DNA from: CAKSEI01 sp964403505
GTDB lineage: Bacteria > Bacillota > Clostridia > Oscillospirales > CAG-272
DNA length: 35,920 bases
NCBI GenBank assembly: GCA_964403505.1
Contig: CAYOFP010000018.1
Coordinates: 1-35,920 of the forward strand
Direction: 5' to 3'
Both the position numbers and the translations under genes were made by a program. The notes below the pieces were generated by a model. The model saw only the letters and a program-made list of their open reading frames with translations, did no database searches and had not been told where the DNA came from. Below are positions 17,553-25,258 of this stretch, one piece after another. Each line of letters starts with the position of its first letter. The stretch's first letter is position 1.

Positions 17553-17601
17553 CTCTTCACTAAAAATTCGGGAATCGATATTTGGAAGTAATAGTGAAGA
17601 G
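17553..17601. repeat. 10-bp perfect inverted repeat downstream of tRNA-Pro
   Basis: CTCTTCACTA (17553-17562) and TAGTGAAGAG (17592-17601) are exact inverted copies 29 nt apart. They lie between the tRNA terminator and the kinase-like gene, at the probable edge of an AT-rich insert. No recombinase gene adjoins them. Confidence 0.6.
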
Positions 17602-17604
17602 GTA

Positions 17605-17625
17605 CAAGGCTTTGCCTTGCTTTTT
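17605..17625 (+). terminator. Small hairpin with T-run
   Basis: CAAGGC/GCCTTG with a 3-nt loop is followed by C and TTTTT. It is a short terminator-like element upstream of the kinase-like gene. Confidence 0.5.
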
Positions 17626-17685
17626 AATGAGATGCGTTGCGGTGTATGAGGAATTGCTTATTTCATACCGTTAAGGAGAAATTAA

Positions 17686-18183
17686 ATGAAAATCAGAATA
17701 ATAGGATGCAGTGGTTCAGGTAAGACATATTTTGCGAAAAGGCTATCCGAAAAATATAATGTACCATATTTTGATTTAGATGATATTCAATGGGACAACA
17801 GCCAAAATTCGTACGGTGTGAAAATGCCGATTGATAAGCGTAATCAAATGTTGAATGATATATTGCAACAACCTGATTGGATTATAGAAGGCGTCTATTA
17901 TGCTTGGGTACAGCAAAGTTTTGAAGAGGCAGATATGATTTATGTGTTGGATATGCCAAAACGGCTGTATAAGTTTCGCATAATTAAAAGATTCATACAA
18001 AGAAAGATTGGAACTGAAAAAGGTAAGAAAGAAACCTTCAAATCTGTTTATAATCTCTTGAAATGGACTGACACTTTTCAAAACGCAAACATGAAAGAAA
18101 TCATTAGAATTTTGGAACAGCATAAGCGTAAAGTTATTTATCTAAAAAATAAAAGGGAAATTCATAGAATATTGACTAATTAA
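17686..18183 (+). CDS. P-loop kinase-like protein (adenylate-kinase-related / FlaR-like)
   Basis: 165 aa. Walker A is GCSGSGKT at residues 7-14, right after a hydrophobic beta strand. PYFDLDDIQWD and PDWIIEGVYYAW match the nucleotide-kinase-like group often annotated as topology modulation or AAA-family ATPase. EADMIYVLDMP fits a Walker B strand, and the middle and C-terminus are rich in Lys and Arg. Size fits the family. The substrate is unknown. Ribosome site AAGGAG precedes ATG 17686. Base composition is visibly more AT-rich than the housekeeping genes, and it lies next to a tRNA gene, suggesting horizontal acquisition. Confidence 0.85.
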   Translation: MKIRIIGCSGSGKTYFAKRLSEKYNVPYFDLDDIQWDNSQNSYGVKMPIDKRNQMLNDILQQPDWIIEGVYYAWVQQSFEEADMIYVLDMPKRLYKFRIIKRFIQRKIGTEKGKKETFKSVYNLLKWTDTFQNANMKEIIRILEQHKRKVIYLKNKREIHRILTN

Positions 18184-18196
18184 ATTGCAATAAACA

Positions 18197-18238
18197 AAAA
18201 CATCCAAGACTCGCCGTATTTGAGTCTCGGATGTTTTT
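18197..18238 (+). terminator. Terminator after the kinase-like gene
   Basis: AAAACATCC-A-AGACTC pairs with GAGTCT-C-GGATGTTTT, followed by T residues. Symmetric A/T flanks would also serve the convergent minus-strand gene ending at 18311. Confidence 0.85.
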
Positions 18239-18310
18239 CTGTTTGTTTTTTAAGATCAAAATGCTGCTTGAACGTCTGTGTGCCGACATTAATTTCTTAT
18301 ATTTCTCCGT

Positions 18311-18676
18311 TTAAATATCAATTCTTTTCTTGTCATGAAACAATCTGATTAAAAATTCAATAGCCGTAATTATTAAAATAAGTAAAGAGGCAACTAATAT
18401 CTCCAATTTCATAACCATTACGCCTCCTGCATCATAACATATATATTTGAAATACAACTGACTATTCACAAATATACCTATGATCGATGATATTAGTAAA
18501 ATACCATTATACATGAGAAGTTCTTTTTTTGATTTAGCATAGAAGGTATTTATCATAGTTATCAATAACTGTGGAAACGGCATGGATATGCCGACATTAG
18601 CACCATATCTATATAAACTTACAAATAATACACAAGGAAAAATATTTAATAATATTATACAAATTCTTCTTAACAT
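18311..18676 (-). CDS. Small multi-pass membrane protein, unknown function
   Basis: 121 aa with three to four hydrophobic segments, at about 5-22 (ICIILLNIFPCVLFVSLY), 55-70 (MYNGILLISSIIGIFV) and 93-112 (ILVASLLILIITAIEFLI), and a basic C-terminus (DKKRIDI). No family is recognised. The ribosome site AAGAAGG supports ATG 18676. It is AT-rich like the adjacent kinase gene and has its own promoter at 18718-18746. Confidence 0.7.
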   Translation of the reverse strand: MLRRICIILLNIFPCVLFVSLYRYGANVGISMPFPQLLITMINTFYAKSKKELLMYNGILLISSIIGIFVNSQLYFKYICYDAGGVMVMKLEILVASLLILIITAIEFLIRLFHDKKRIDI

Positions 18677-18717
18677 TTTTTGCCTTCTTTATAATTTAGA
18701 GTCCCAAATATATTATC

Positions 18718-18746
18718 ACAATATCACATTTATCGAGTGTTGTCAA
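18718..18746 (-). promoter_or_regulatory. Promoter of the small membrane protein gene
   Basis: On the minus strand TTGACA (18741-18746), 17-nt spacer, TATTGT (18718-18723). The -35 box is consensus and the -10 box is moderate. Confidence 0.6.
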
Positions 18747-18761
18747 TAACATAAGTTAAAT

Positions 18762-18804
18762 AAATGCATCTCAAAGGTATATAACTTTCGAGATGCATTT
18801 TTTG
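18762..18804 (-). terminator. Terminator after the GH10 gene
   Basis: AAATGCATCTC and GAGATGCATTT form an 11-bp stem flanked by A- and T-runs, so it can act in both directions. It closes the EamA-GH10 transcript. Confidence 0.8.
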
Positions 18805-18822
18805 ATATATAAAACTCAATGT

Positions 18823-20139
18823 TTATATTACGATTTTAAACTTGTTATCGCCTTTTTTGGTTAGATCGATCTCTCTCGTTAATGTTTTTGTGCCGAGCGT
18901 AAGTTCGAGGTCGTATTTACCGTAAAAGCCTCGGAAATCTGCCTTTCCGACGTGGGTTGTCAGTTCCCCTTGTGTATGCCATTCCTTATGAAACAGATTC
19001 TTTATCGTCTCGTATGCCGGTTTTGGTGTGAGGTCAAAGCGTAACAGACCTCCGTGGTAGTAGTTCTCGCCTGCGGTCATGTCACCCTGTTCTGCCTGCC
19101 ATGCGTAGCCGTCGACCAGATTCCAGTAGATGATCTGCTCTATGGCGGGGTGAGAAAACCATATCCGATAGAGATGATCGATCAGCTCCGCCTGTAACTT
19201 CTCATCTTCTTCACCCCACGAATAAGCCGGGATCGTTACTTCGGTTATCTGCAGCGGCTTGCCGAGGTTCGCATAGGTATCCATGGTCTCGAATAGGTTG
19301 GCAGGATCATAATAAAGGCGTGTTGCGTCATATTCATGCTCCGCACGGTGAAACATATGGAATTGCATACCGATCGCATCGATCCTAGTCCCCTTTAGAA
19401 GAGCGTTTTCTATCATCATATAGTAACGGGAGCGATTCTTATACGGCTCATTCCATAATCCGCCCCACTCGTTGATGCTGATCTCGTTTTTCGGAAAATA
19501 TTTCGCCGCCATATCATAGCACCACGAAATGAAATCCGGTGCACGGTAAAACTCGGTGCGCATCCCGTCCGGTCCCCATTCGTGCTCATTTGTCACCTCA
19601 ATGCACGGGATGCGGTCGGCATAACGCTCGGCCACTTCGGCATAACGGCGCTCTAACTCACGTTTGACCGTATCACTGTCTGCGCCGTAGAGCCATTCGG
19701 GGAAGTGATTCTCGTACGCTAAGGCATGCTCACGGGGCTCGATGCCGTTCTCGGCGCAGTACTCCATACACGCTTCAATTGGAGGACGACGGTAGTAATA
19801 GGAGCTGTCTTTATCATATCGAGTGACTCCGCGCTGAGGTTCGATCGAACACCAATAAAACGGCAGAGTCGCCATGTTGAATGCATCCTTGAAGTAATCA
19901 CGGTATGCACGGTTTTTGCCGTCATCGCTGAGGTCATCGAGCATGAAAATATTTGCGCCGTGCTTAAATTCATGCGTTTTCTGGTTAAACTTCACCGTCG
20001 CATCGACCGGCGTGCCATCTGCTGTGCACACGGTAATGCGTGCATCACCCTTGCGGTACTTTTCGATGTCATGAGCAACTCGTTCTTCTGTTGACGAACG
20101 CTGTTCCTCAAATTTTTCTAAGACTTTTCTTCGTTCCAT
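18823..20139 (-). CDS. Glycoside hydrolase family 10 enzyme (xylanase-like), cytoplasmic
   Basis: 438 aa. The GH10 TIM barrel is seen from NIFMLDDLSDDGKNRAYRDY and FNMATLPFYWCSIEPQRG through REHALAYEN. The acid/base is Glu185 in IEVTNEHEW, where classical xylanases read VVNE, and the nucleophile is Glu300 in LQITEVT, where classical enzymes read ITELD. A C-terminal beta segment of about 40 residues (GFYGKYDLELTLGTKTLTRE) follows. There is no signal peptide or carbohydrate-binding module. Likely substrates are imported xylo- or glucuronoxylo-oligosaccharides, but the divergent motifs leave the sugar open. It starts 9 nt after the EamA transporter gene and shares its transcript. Confidence 0.85.
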   Translation of the reverse strand: MERRKVLEKFEEQRSSTEERVAHDIEKYRKGDARITVCTADGTPVDATVKFNQKTHEFKHGANIFMLDDLSDDGKNRAYRDYFKDAFNMATLPFYWCSIEPQRGVTRYDKDSSYYYRRPPIEACMEYCAENGIEPREHALAYENHFPEWLYGADSDTVKRELERRYAEVAERYADRIPCIEVTNEHEWGPDGMRTEFYRAPDFISWCYDMAAKYFPKNEISINEWGGLWNEPYKNRSRYYMMIENALLKGTRIDAIGMQFHMFHRAEHEYDATRLYYDPANLFETMDTYANLGKPLQITEVTIPAYSWGEEDEKLQAELIDHLYRIWFSHPAIEQIIYWNLVDGYAWQAEQGDMTAGENYYHGGLLRFDLTPKPAYETIKNLFHKEWHTQGELTTHVGKADFRGFYGKYDLELTLGTKTLTREIDLTKKGDNKFKIVI

Positions 20140-20148
20140 AGCTACCTC

Positions 20149-21006
20149 TTATATATTTAATAGTATCACGCAGATCACACCTGCGGTAAATCCCAAGAAT
20201 TGCTTTTTTGTCAGCTTTTTCCGATAGATCAAATAATCTGATACGGCGATTGCGATCATAGTAAGGACATTGATAGCAGGATAAAACAACGATGCAGAGA
20301 AAATGCTCAGTGCATAGATCAAAAGCAGATTATATGTCCCGAGAAGCACGCCGATCCCGGCCACACCGCCGAGCATACGTGCATCCGGGCGGAATCCGCC
20401 CGACTGACGTCGGGTGAAAAATGCGATAATATAGCATATCAGCGCCGCCCATGCATAGCCGCAAATGATGAATACATTGCGCATTTCTGCCGGAAATGTA
20501 CGTGCATACCAAACCATCAGAGAGTTGGAAAGTCCGCTTGCACAAAAGGCTGACAGTGAAAATACAAGCCAACGCAATCCCGTTCCGCCGCCGCTGTGGG
20601 AGGGAATCAGAATCAGGGCGGCGGCGAGAAACACAAATGCGATTATGTTTGGCAGAGAGAGCTGTTCGTCATAAACAAGCACACCGAACAACAGGGGAAA
20701 AACAATATTGAAATTATTGATAATAGTAGCGAGGCAGACTGACCCTGCACGAAATGCGAAGGTGTAACATACCTGAAAGGCAACATTGCATACAGCGAAC
20801 AAAAACGACGCTAAAACCAGCCGGATGTCCGGCGCGCACCGCCAAAAAAGTGCGCCCATAACTGCAACCAATGCAGTGAAGACCATCGCATTGAAAAGAA
20901 ATATTCCTCCGATGCTCCCGTCAAGGTTCTTTGAACACTTTCCCTGTATATTCACTTTCGCCGCAGCGCACAGCGGCAGTAATATAAAATAGATTCCGTT
21001 TATCAT
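20149..21006 (-). CDS. EamA/DMT-family transporter
   Basis: 285 aa with about ten hydrophobic segments in two homologous halves, the drug/metabolite transporter (EamA) layout. The N-terminal half includes VCYTFAFRAGSVCLATIINN and YDEQLSLPNIIAFVFLAAAL. The C-terminal half ends in SASLFYPAINVLTMIAIAVS and KKLTKKQFLGFTAGVICVIL. It is co-transcribed with the GH10 gene and divergent from the AraC regulator, so its substrate may be a sugar or sugar acid, although the family is broad. ATG 21006 has no Shine-Dalgarno sequence and lies 9 nt after a -10 box. Confidence 0.88.
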   Translation of the reverse strand: MINGIYFILLPLCAAAKVNIQGKCSKNLDGSIGGIFLFNAMVFTALVAVMGALFWRCAPDIRLVLASFLFAVCNVAFQVCYTFAFRAGSVCLATIINNFNIVFPLLFGVLVYDEQLSLPNIIAFVFLAAALILIPSHSGGGTGLRWLVFSLSAFCASGLSNSLMVWYARTFPAEMRNVFIICGYAWAALICYIIAFFTRRQSGGFRPDARMLGGVAGIGVLLGTYNLLLIYALSIFSASLFYPAINVLTMIAIAVSDYLIYRKKLTKKQFLGFTAGVICVILLNI

Positions 21007-21015
21007 AGTGATTTC

Positions 21016-21043
21016 ATCATACCATATTTTCGATAAGTATCAA
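21016..21043 (-). promoter_or_regulatory. Promoter of the EamA-GH10 operon, nearly leaderless
   Basis: On the minus strand TTGATA (21038-21043), 16-nt spacer, TATGAT (21016-21021), then 9 nt to ATG. The predicted leader is about 3 nt. Confidence 0.6.
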
Positions 21044-21078
21044 CCCTATAATCGATTGAAAATGCTTGATTTTCGATA
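21026..21078. repeat. Two direct repeats ATTTTCGATA between the divergent promoters
   Basis: ATTTTCGATA occurs at 21026-21035 and 21069-21078, 43 bp apart, about four helical turns. The first lies in the spacer of the EamA promoter and the second at the -35 box of the AraC promoter. They are candidate binding sites of the adjacent AraC-type regulator. Confidence 0.55.
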
Positions 21079-21094
21079 CAATGTGAGGTAAAAT
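21066..21094 (+). promoter_or_regulatory. Promoter of the AraC-family gene, positioned for a leaderless mRNA
   Basis: TTGATT (21066-21071), 17-nt spacer, TAAAAT (21089-21094), then AAACAC and ATG 21101. No ribosome site. The geometry is identical to pth. Confidence 0.7.
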
Positions 21095-21100
21095 AAACAC

Positions 21101-21859
21101 ATGATAAATAAATTATTGCACGCAGATATTATCGATGTATTGCGATACGACCGGCAAGAGGGAAAGACTCCCACCGCCGCACGCTCCTTTCACGCACTGT
21201 CCTTCCGTCTTGAGTCGGACGGTTTTTTTCAGACGGACGGAAAGAAAATAAAAACACGCACAGGAGACATTGCCTATGTTCCGTCGGGGCTAGCCTATTC
21301 CGTACTTGGTGCGCAGGAAAGAATTATCGTCATACATTTTCATGCGCCTGACGATGCCGGACGGAACATCCGTCTCTTTCATCCCGAGCATCCGGAGCGG
21401 TATCGCACGCTTTTTGAGTCAATACTCTCCTGCTATGAGCAAAAGGGGGCTGACTGCGAATACCGCACCGCTGCCCTATTTTACACTATCCTTGCTGATA
21501 TTGCACGGGAGCAGGCGAGTGCAGACGGCGATCATGCGGACCCGATGCACAGCGCCGCACGGCAAATGGAGAACGGAATTGCCGATCCCTCTTTTTCCAT
21601 CAGTGCGCTTGCTTCACGCTTTTATATGAGCGAAGCATATTTTCGCCGCCGTTTTAAAGCGGCTTTCGGTGTCAGCCCGAAACAATATCTCGAAAATTTG
21701 CGATTTACACGTGCCGTCTCGCTGCTTGAGGCAGGATACTTCACACAGACCGAGATCGCCGAGCGATGCGGATTTTCCGATGTTAAATACTTTCGTTCTG
21801 CATTCAGGTGTCATTTGGGCCAAACGATTTCTCAGTACAAAAAGCGATTTCATTCATAA
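21101..21859 (+). CDS. AraC-family transcriptional regulator
   Basis: 252 aa. The N-terminal cupin-like sugar-sensing domain contains the DIAYVPSGLAYSV and ERIIVIHFHAPDDA strands. The C-terminal double helix-turn-helix (about 150-250) reads SALASRFYMSEAYFRRRFKA, FGVSPKQYLENLRFTRAVSL, then TEIAERCGFSDVKYFRSAFR. It probably controls the EamA-GH10 transcript and the GH78-uxuA operon in response to an oligosaccharide or uronic acid. The ATG follows a -10 box by 6 nt with no Shine-Dalgarno sequence. Confidence 0.92.
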   Translation: MINKLLHADIIDVLRYDRQEGKTPTAARSFHALSFRLESDGFFQTDGKKIKTRTGDIAYVPSGLAYSVLGAQERIIVIHFHAPDDAGRNIRLFHPEHPERYRTLFESILSCYEQKGADCEYRTAALFYTILADIAREQASADGDHADPMHSAARQMENGIADPSFSISALASRFYMSEAYFRRRFKAAFGVSPKQYLENLRFTRAVSLLEAGYFTQTEIAERCGFSDVKYFRSAFRCHLGQTISQYKKRFHS

Positions 21860-21896
21860 AAACAGTAATGTTTTTGTGGAAAATCGGGATATAGCG

Positions 21897-21925
21897 TTGC
21901 AAATTTTTGCCATACATGATACAAT
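21897..21925 (+). promoter_or_regulatory. Promoter of the GH78-uxuA operon
   Basis: TTGCAA (21897-21902), 17-nt spacer, TACAAT (21920-21925). The predicted leader is about 70 nt with a strong hairpin and a good ribosome site (AAGGAG). Confidence 0.65.
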
Positions 21926-21936
21926 GACCACGAGAG

Positions 21937-21967
21937 CGGTCGGGCAGGCGTCTGTCTCCCGACCGTA
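21937..21967 (+). promoter_or_regulatory. GC-rich hairpin in the GH78 operon leader
   Basis: CGGTCGGG pairs exactly with CCCGACCG around a short internal segment and is followed by an AT-rich stretch (TAATATATTAT). It could be an attenuator, an mRNA stabiliser or a protein site. Confidence 0.6.
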
Positions 21968-22002
21968 ATATATTATCTATGTGATTTTCAAGGAGAAATA
22001 AA

Positions 22003-24186
22003 ATGCTTACCAAAGCGAAATGGATCACGTCGCCCTCTATCCGAGATGAGGGCAGCGCAGAGTTTTACCGCAGTATCATGATCTCAAAAGAGGTTGCACA
22101 CGCATCCCTGTGCGTGAGTGCGATCGGACTTTATGTCCCGTATCTTGACGGGGAGCGCATCGGAAACGAACTTCTCACTCCCGGTTGGACTGAATATGCC
22201 GCACGTGTGCAGTATCAGACCTACGAGCTTGTACCGCTATCCCGGGGCGAGCACGAACTGTGCCTGATGTGCGGCGAGGGATGGGCGGTCGGTAACTTCG
22301 GCCATCACAATAATAGTCACTATGCATCTGACCATATCAGTGTAATTTATGCGCTTGATATCGAGTATGCCGACGGCACGAAAGAGCGGATCGTCTCCGA
22401 TACCGCTACATGCGTTCGTGACTCGCAGATCGTACGCTCACAAATCTATGACGGTGAAATTACAGATGCCACCCGCAAAAAAGAAGAATACGGTGCGGCT
22501 GTCATCGACGACGAGAAAAAGCCGACACTCGTCCCGCAGCAAGGTGAAGCGGTGCGCACGCAGGAACGCCTGCGTGCGGTACGTGCGTTCACGACACCGG
22601 CAGGTGAGCGGGTTATCGACTTCGGGCAGAACCTCGCCGGATATGTCGAGGTTCGCATGAGTGCACCGCACGGCACGAGAGTTACGATCAGCCATGCCGA
22701 GATTTTGGATTCTGACGGAAATTTCTATACTGAAAACCTGCGCCGTGCAAAACAGCAGTGTACCTATACCTTTGCAGGAACGGGCGTCGAGACTTTCTTT
22801 CCTCATTACTCCTGGCAGGGCTTCCGCTATATTCGTTTGGACGAATATCCGTTTGATACGGTCGACCCGGGTGCTTTCACGGCGGTTGTCATCCATTCGG
22901 ATATGAAACGCACCGGGCGCTTTGAGTGCGGTAACGAGAAGATCAATCAATTATATCATAATGTTATCTGGGGACAAAAGAGTAACTATATCGATGTTCC
23001 GACCGACTGTCCACAGCGTGACGAGCGCCTCGGATGGACGGGCGACACGCAGGTTTTTGCACGTACAGCCGCTATCAATTTTGATGTTGAGCGTTTCCTT
23101 ACCAAATGGCTTGCCGATCTCGCCTTCACTCAGGATGACAGCGGTGGTGTCATTGGCTTTGTTCCACGAGTTGCGCTGAACGATGCGATGCGCATTTCCG
23201 CTGGATGGGGAGATGCCGCTGTCATTTGTCCATGGCAGCTCTATCTCGCCTACGGTAATAAGGAAATTTTTGAGGCACAGTTTGAAAGCATGCGCAAGTG
23301 GATTGAATATATGCACAACGCAGGCGACGAGGAGTATCTTTGGATCGGCGGCACCCACTACGGCGATTGGCTGGCAATGGACGCAGGCGATGATATGCGC
23401 GGTGCGACACCGCATGACTATATTGCTTCCTGCTATTATGCCTATTCGACCAAGCTCTTTATCAAGGCCGGCGAGGTGATCGGCCGTGATATGAGCGAAT
23501 ATCGTACTCTGTATCAAAATATTGTAAAGGCGCTTCACGGCAGATTTTTTGCCGAGGGAGTACCGACCTGCCGCACACAGACTGCGTATGCGCTCGCAAT
23601 TCATTTTGACCTTTGTATCGATTTTGAGAAAACTGCTCAGGGTCTCGCCGAGTTTATCAGCGAAAACAACGGACTGCTTAACACAGGATTTCTCGGAACA
23701 CCCTACCTGCTTCATGCATTGACTGCCGCAGGGCGTAATGACCTTGCGTATAACCTGCTTTTTGAGGAGCGTTTTCCGTCATGGCTGTTCTCTGTCAATC
23801 ATGGTGCGACAACAATGTGGGAGCATTGGGACGGTGTGAAAGAGGATGGCTCATTCTGGAGCGCAACTATGAATTCATATAATCACTACGCCTACGGTGC
23901 GGTATATGACTGGATCTTCGGCGTGGGTGCAGGTATCGTCAGCCGTGAGGACGGCCCGGGATATTATGCAGTTGACATTACGCCACGCACTGATGAGCGC
24001 ATGGGACACTTGCGTGCATCGATCGAAACGCGCCACGGCAAGCTTGAAAGCGCATGGTATTATAAAGCAGACTGCATCTGCTTTGAGTTTGAGATTCCAC
24101 AGGAAACGACTGCACATATCACCTTGCCGGACGGCTATACCGAGACTGTCGGCGAAGGACGGTATTGTTACAGCGTCAAACGATAA
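22003..24186 (+). CDS. Glycoside hydrolase family 78 alpha-L-rhamnosidase, cytoplasmic
   Basis: 727 aa. N-terminal rhamnosidase domain (SAIGLYVPYLDGERIGNELL, TPGWTEYAARVQYQTYEL), beta domain (ERVIDFGQNLAGYVEVRM) and the (alpha/alpha)6 catalytic barrel follow in order. The catalytic barrel carries DVPTDCPQRDERLGWTGDTQ, with E341 in the family general-acid position, and TTMWEHWDG near 605 with the likely base. It removes L-rhamnose from rhamnogalacturonan fragments or glycosides. No signal peptide is present. Ribosome site AAGGAG supports ATG 22003. It is first gene of an operon with uxuA, an SDR and an amidohydrolase. Confidence 0.92.
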   Translation: MLTKAKWITSPSIRDEGSAEFYRSIMISKEVAHASLCVSAIGLYVPYLDGERIGNELLTPGWTEYAARVQYQTYELVPLSRGEHELCLMCGEGWAVGNFGHHNNSHYASDHISVIYALDIEYADGTKERIVSDTATCVRDSQIVRSQIYDGEITDATRKKEEYGAAVIDDEKKPTLVPQQGEAVRTQERLRAVRAFTTPAGERVIDFGQNLAGYVEVRMSAPHGTRVTISHAEILDSDGNFYTENLRRAKQQCTYTFAGTGVETFFPHYSWQGFRYIRLDEYPFDTVDPGAFTAVVIHSDMKRTGRFECGNEKINQLYHNVIWGQKSNYIDVPTDCPQRDERLGWTGDTQVFARTAAINFDVERFLTKWLADLAFTQDDSGGVIGFVPRVALNDAMRISAGWGDAAVICPWQLYLAYGNKEIFEAQFESMRKWIEYMHNAGDEEYLWIGGTHYGDWLAMDAGDDMRGATPHDYIASCYYAYSTKLFIKAGEVIGRDMSEYRTLYQNIVKALHGRFFAEGVPTCRTQTAYALAIHFDLCIDFEKTAQGLAEFISENNGLLNTGFLGTPYLLHALTAAGRNDLAYNLLFEERFPSWLFSVNHGATTMWEHWDGVKEDGSFWSATMNSYNHYAYGAVYDWIFGVGAGIVSREDGPGYYAVDITPRTDERMGHLRASIETRHGKLESAWYYKADCICFEFEIPQETTAHITLPDGYTETVGEGRYCYSVKR

Positions 24187-24215
24187 TACGATATAGATAA
24201 CTATTTGGAGAAGAA

Positions 24216-25253
24216 ATGAAACTTACTTTTCGTTGGTACGGGGAGAGTGACCCGGTAACACTCGAAAAAATCAGTCAGATACCGACCGTGTGCGGTATCG
24301 TATCCGCTGTTTACGATGTTGCGCCGGGCGGTGTCTGGAGCGAAGAGAGCATCACAAAGATCAAAGCGGATGCTGCTTCGCACGGCTTGGAATTTGAGGT
24401 CGTCGAGAGTGTTCCTGTGCCTGAAGATATAAAGCTCGGTAATGAAAAAGCACCGAAGATGATCGAAAATTATTGTGAAAATATCTGCAGACTCGGAAGA
24501 GCAGGCGTCAAGTGTATATGCTATAATTTTATGCCTGTTTTTGATTGGCTGAGAAGCGAACTCGAACATCAGCACGCCGACGGATCGAGGGCTCTTGCTT
24601 ACGATGAGATGACGGTGCGCTCTCTTAACCCTTTAACGAGCGAGCTCTCTCTTCCCGGTTGGGATGCGAGTTACTCGAAAGAGGAATTAAACGGCCTTAT
24701 CCGTGCGTATGGAGAATTAGGCGAAGATGGACTTTGGAGAAATCTTGAAGCGTTTTTGAAGGCTGTTATTCCTGTTGCTAAGGAGGCAGGAATTAATATG
24801 GCGATTCACCCCGACGATCCGCCGTGGGGAATCTTCGGTCTGCCGAGAATAATAACAAATAAAGCGAATTTGCAGCGATTCCTTGATTTAGTGCCTGAAA
24901 AGAATAACGGTCTTACTTTTTGCACGGGTTCTCTCGGTGCGGATCCCGAGAACGACCTTATTGATATGGCCGCATCCTTTGCCGACAGGATCCATTTTGT
25001 GCATTTGAGAAATATCAAGCATACCGGCGAGCGCTGCTTTGAGGAAGTCGGACATCCGACGCCGTGCGGATCTATCGATATGTACGGAGTGGCAAAGACG
25101 CTTGTCGACAGCGGTTTTGACGGTTATGTCAGACCCGATCACGGCAGGATGATATGGGGCGAAAAGGGAAGATACGGTTACGGTCTTTTCGACCGTGCGC
25201 TCGGTGCAACATATCTATCAGGCCTATTTGAGGCAATAGAAAAAAGCAGGTGA
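24216..25253 (+). CDS. uxuA: D-mannonate dehydratase
   Basis: 345 aa. UxuA dehydrates D-mannonate to 2-keto-3-deoxygluconate in the glucuronate pathway. Family features are MKLTFRWYGESDPVTLEKIS, ICYNFMPVFDWLRS, AIHPDDPPWGIFGLPRI with metal-binding His, LTFCTGSLGADPENDLI, and IHFVHLRNIK. Length is at the short end for the family. The ribosome site is TTTGGAGAAG. It ends overlapping the ribosome-site region of the next gene, an SDR that fits the preceding step. Confidence 0.95.
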   Translation: MKLTFRWYGESDPVTLEKISQIPTVCGIVSAVYDVAPGGVWSEESITKIKADAASHGLEFEVVESVPVPEDIKLGNEKAPKMIENYCENICRLGRAGVKCICYNFMPVFDWLRSELEHQHADGSRALAYDEMTVRSLNPLTSELSLPGWDASYSKEELNGLIRAYGELGEDGLWRNLEAFLKAVIPVAKEAGINMAIHPDDPPWGIFGLPRIITNKANLQRFLDLVPEKNNGLTFCTGSLGADPENDLIDMAASFADRIHFVHLRNIKHTGERCFEEVGHPTPCGSIDMYGVAKTLVDSGFDGYVRPDHGRMIWGEKGRYGYGLFDRALGATYLSGLFEAIEKSR

Positions 25254-25258
25254 ATAAA

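Noticed and set aside
17434..17649. Plus-strand frame across tRNA-Pro
   Set aside because: It overlaps the tRNA and its terminator and has no coding signature.
22951..23715. Minus-strand frame of about 250 residues inside the GH78 gene
   Set aside because: It is the shadow of the conserved rhamnosidase catalytic domain.
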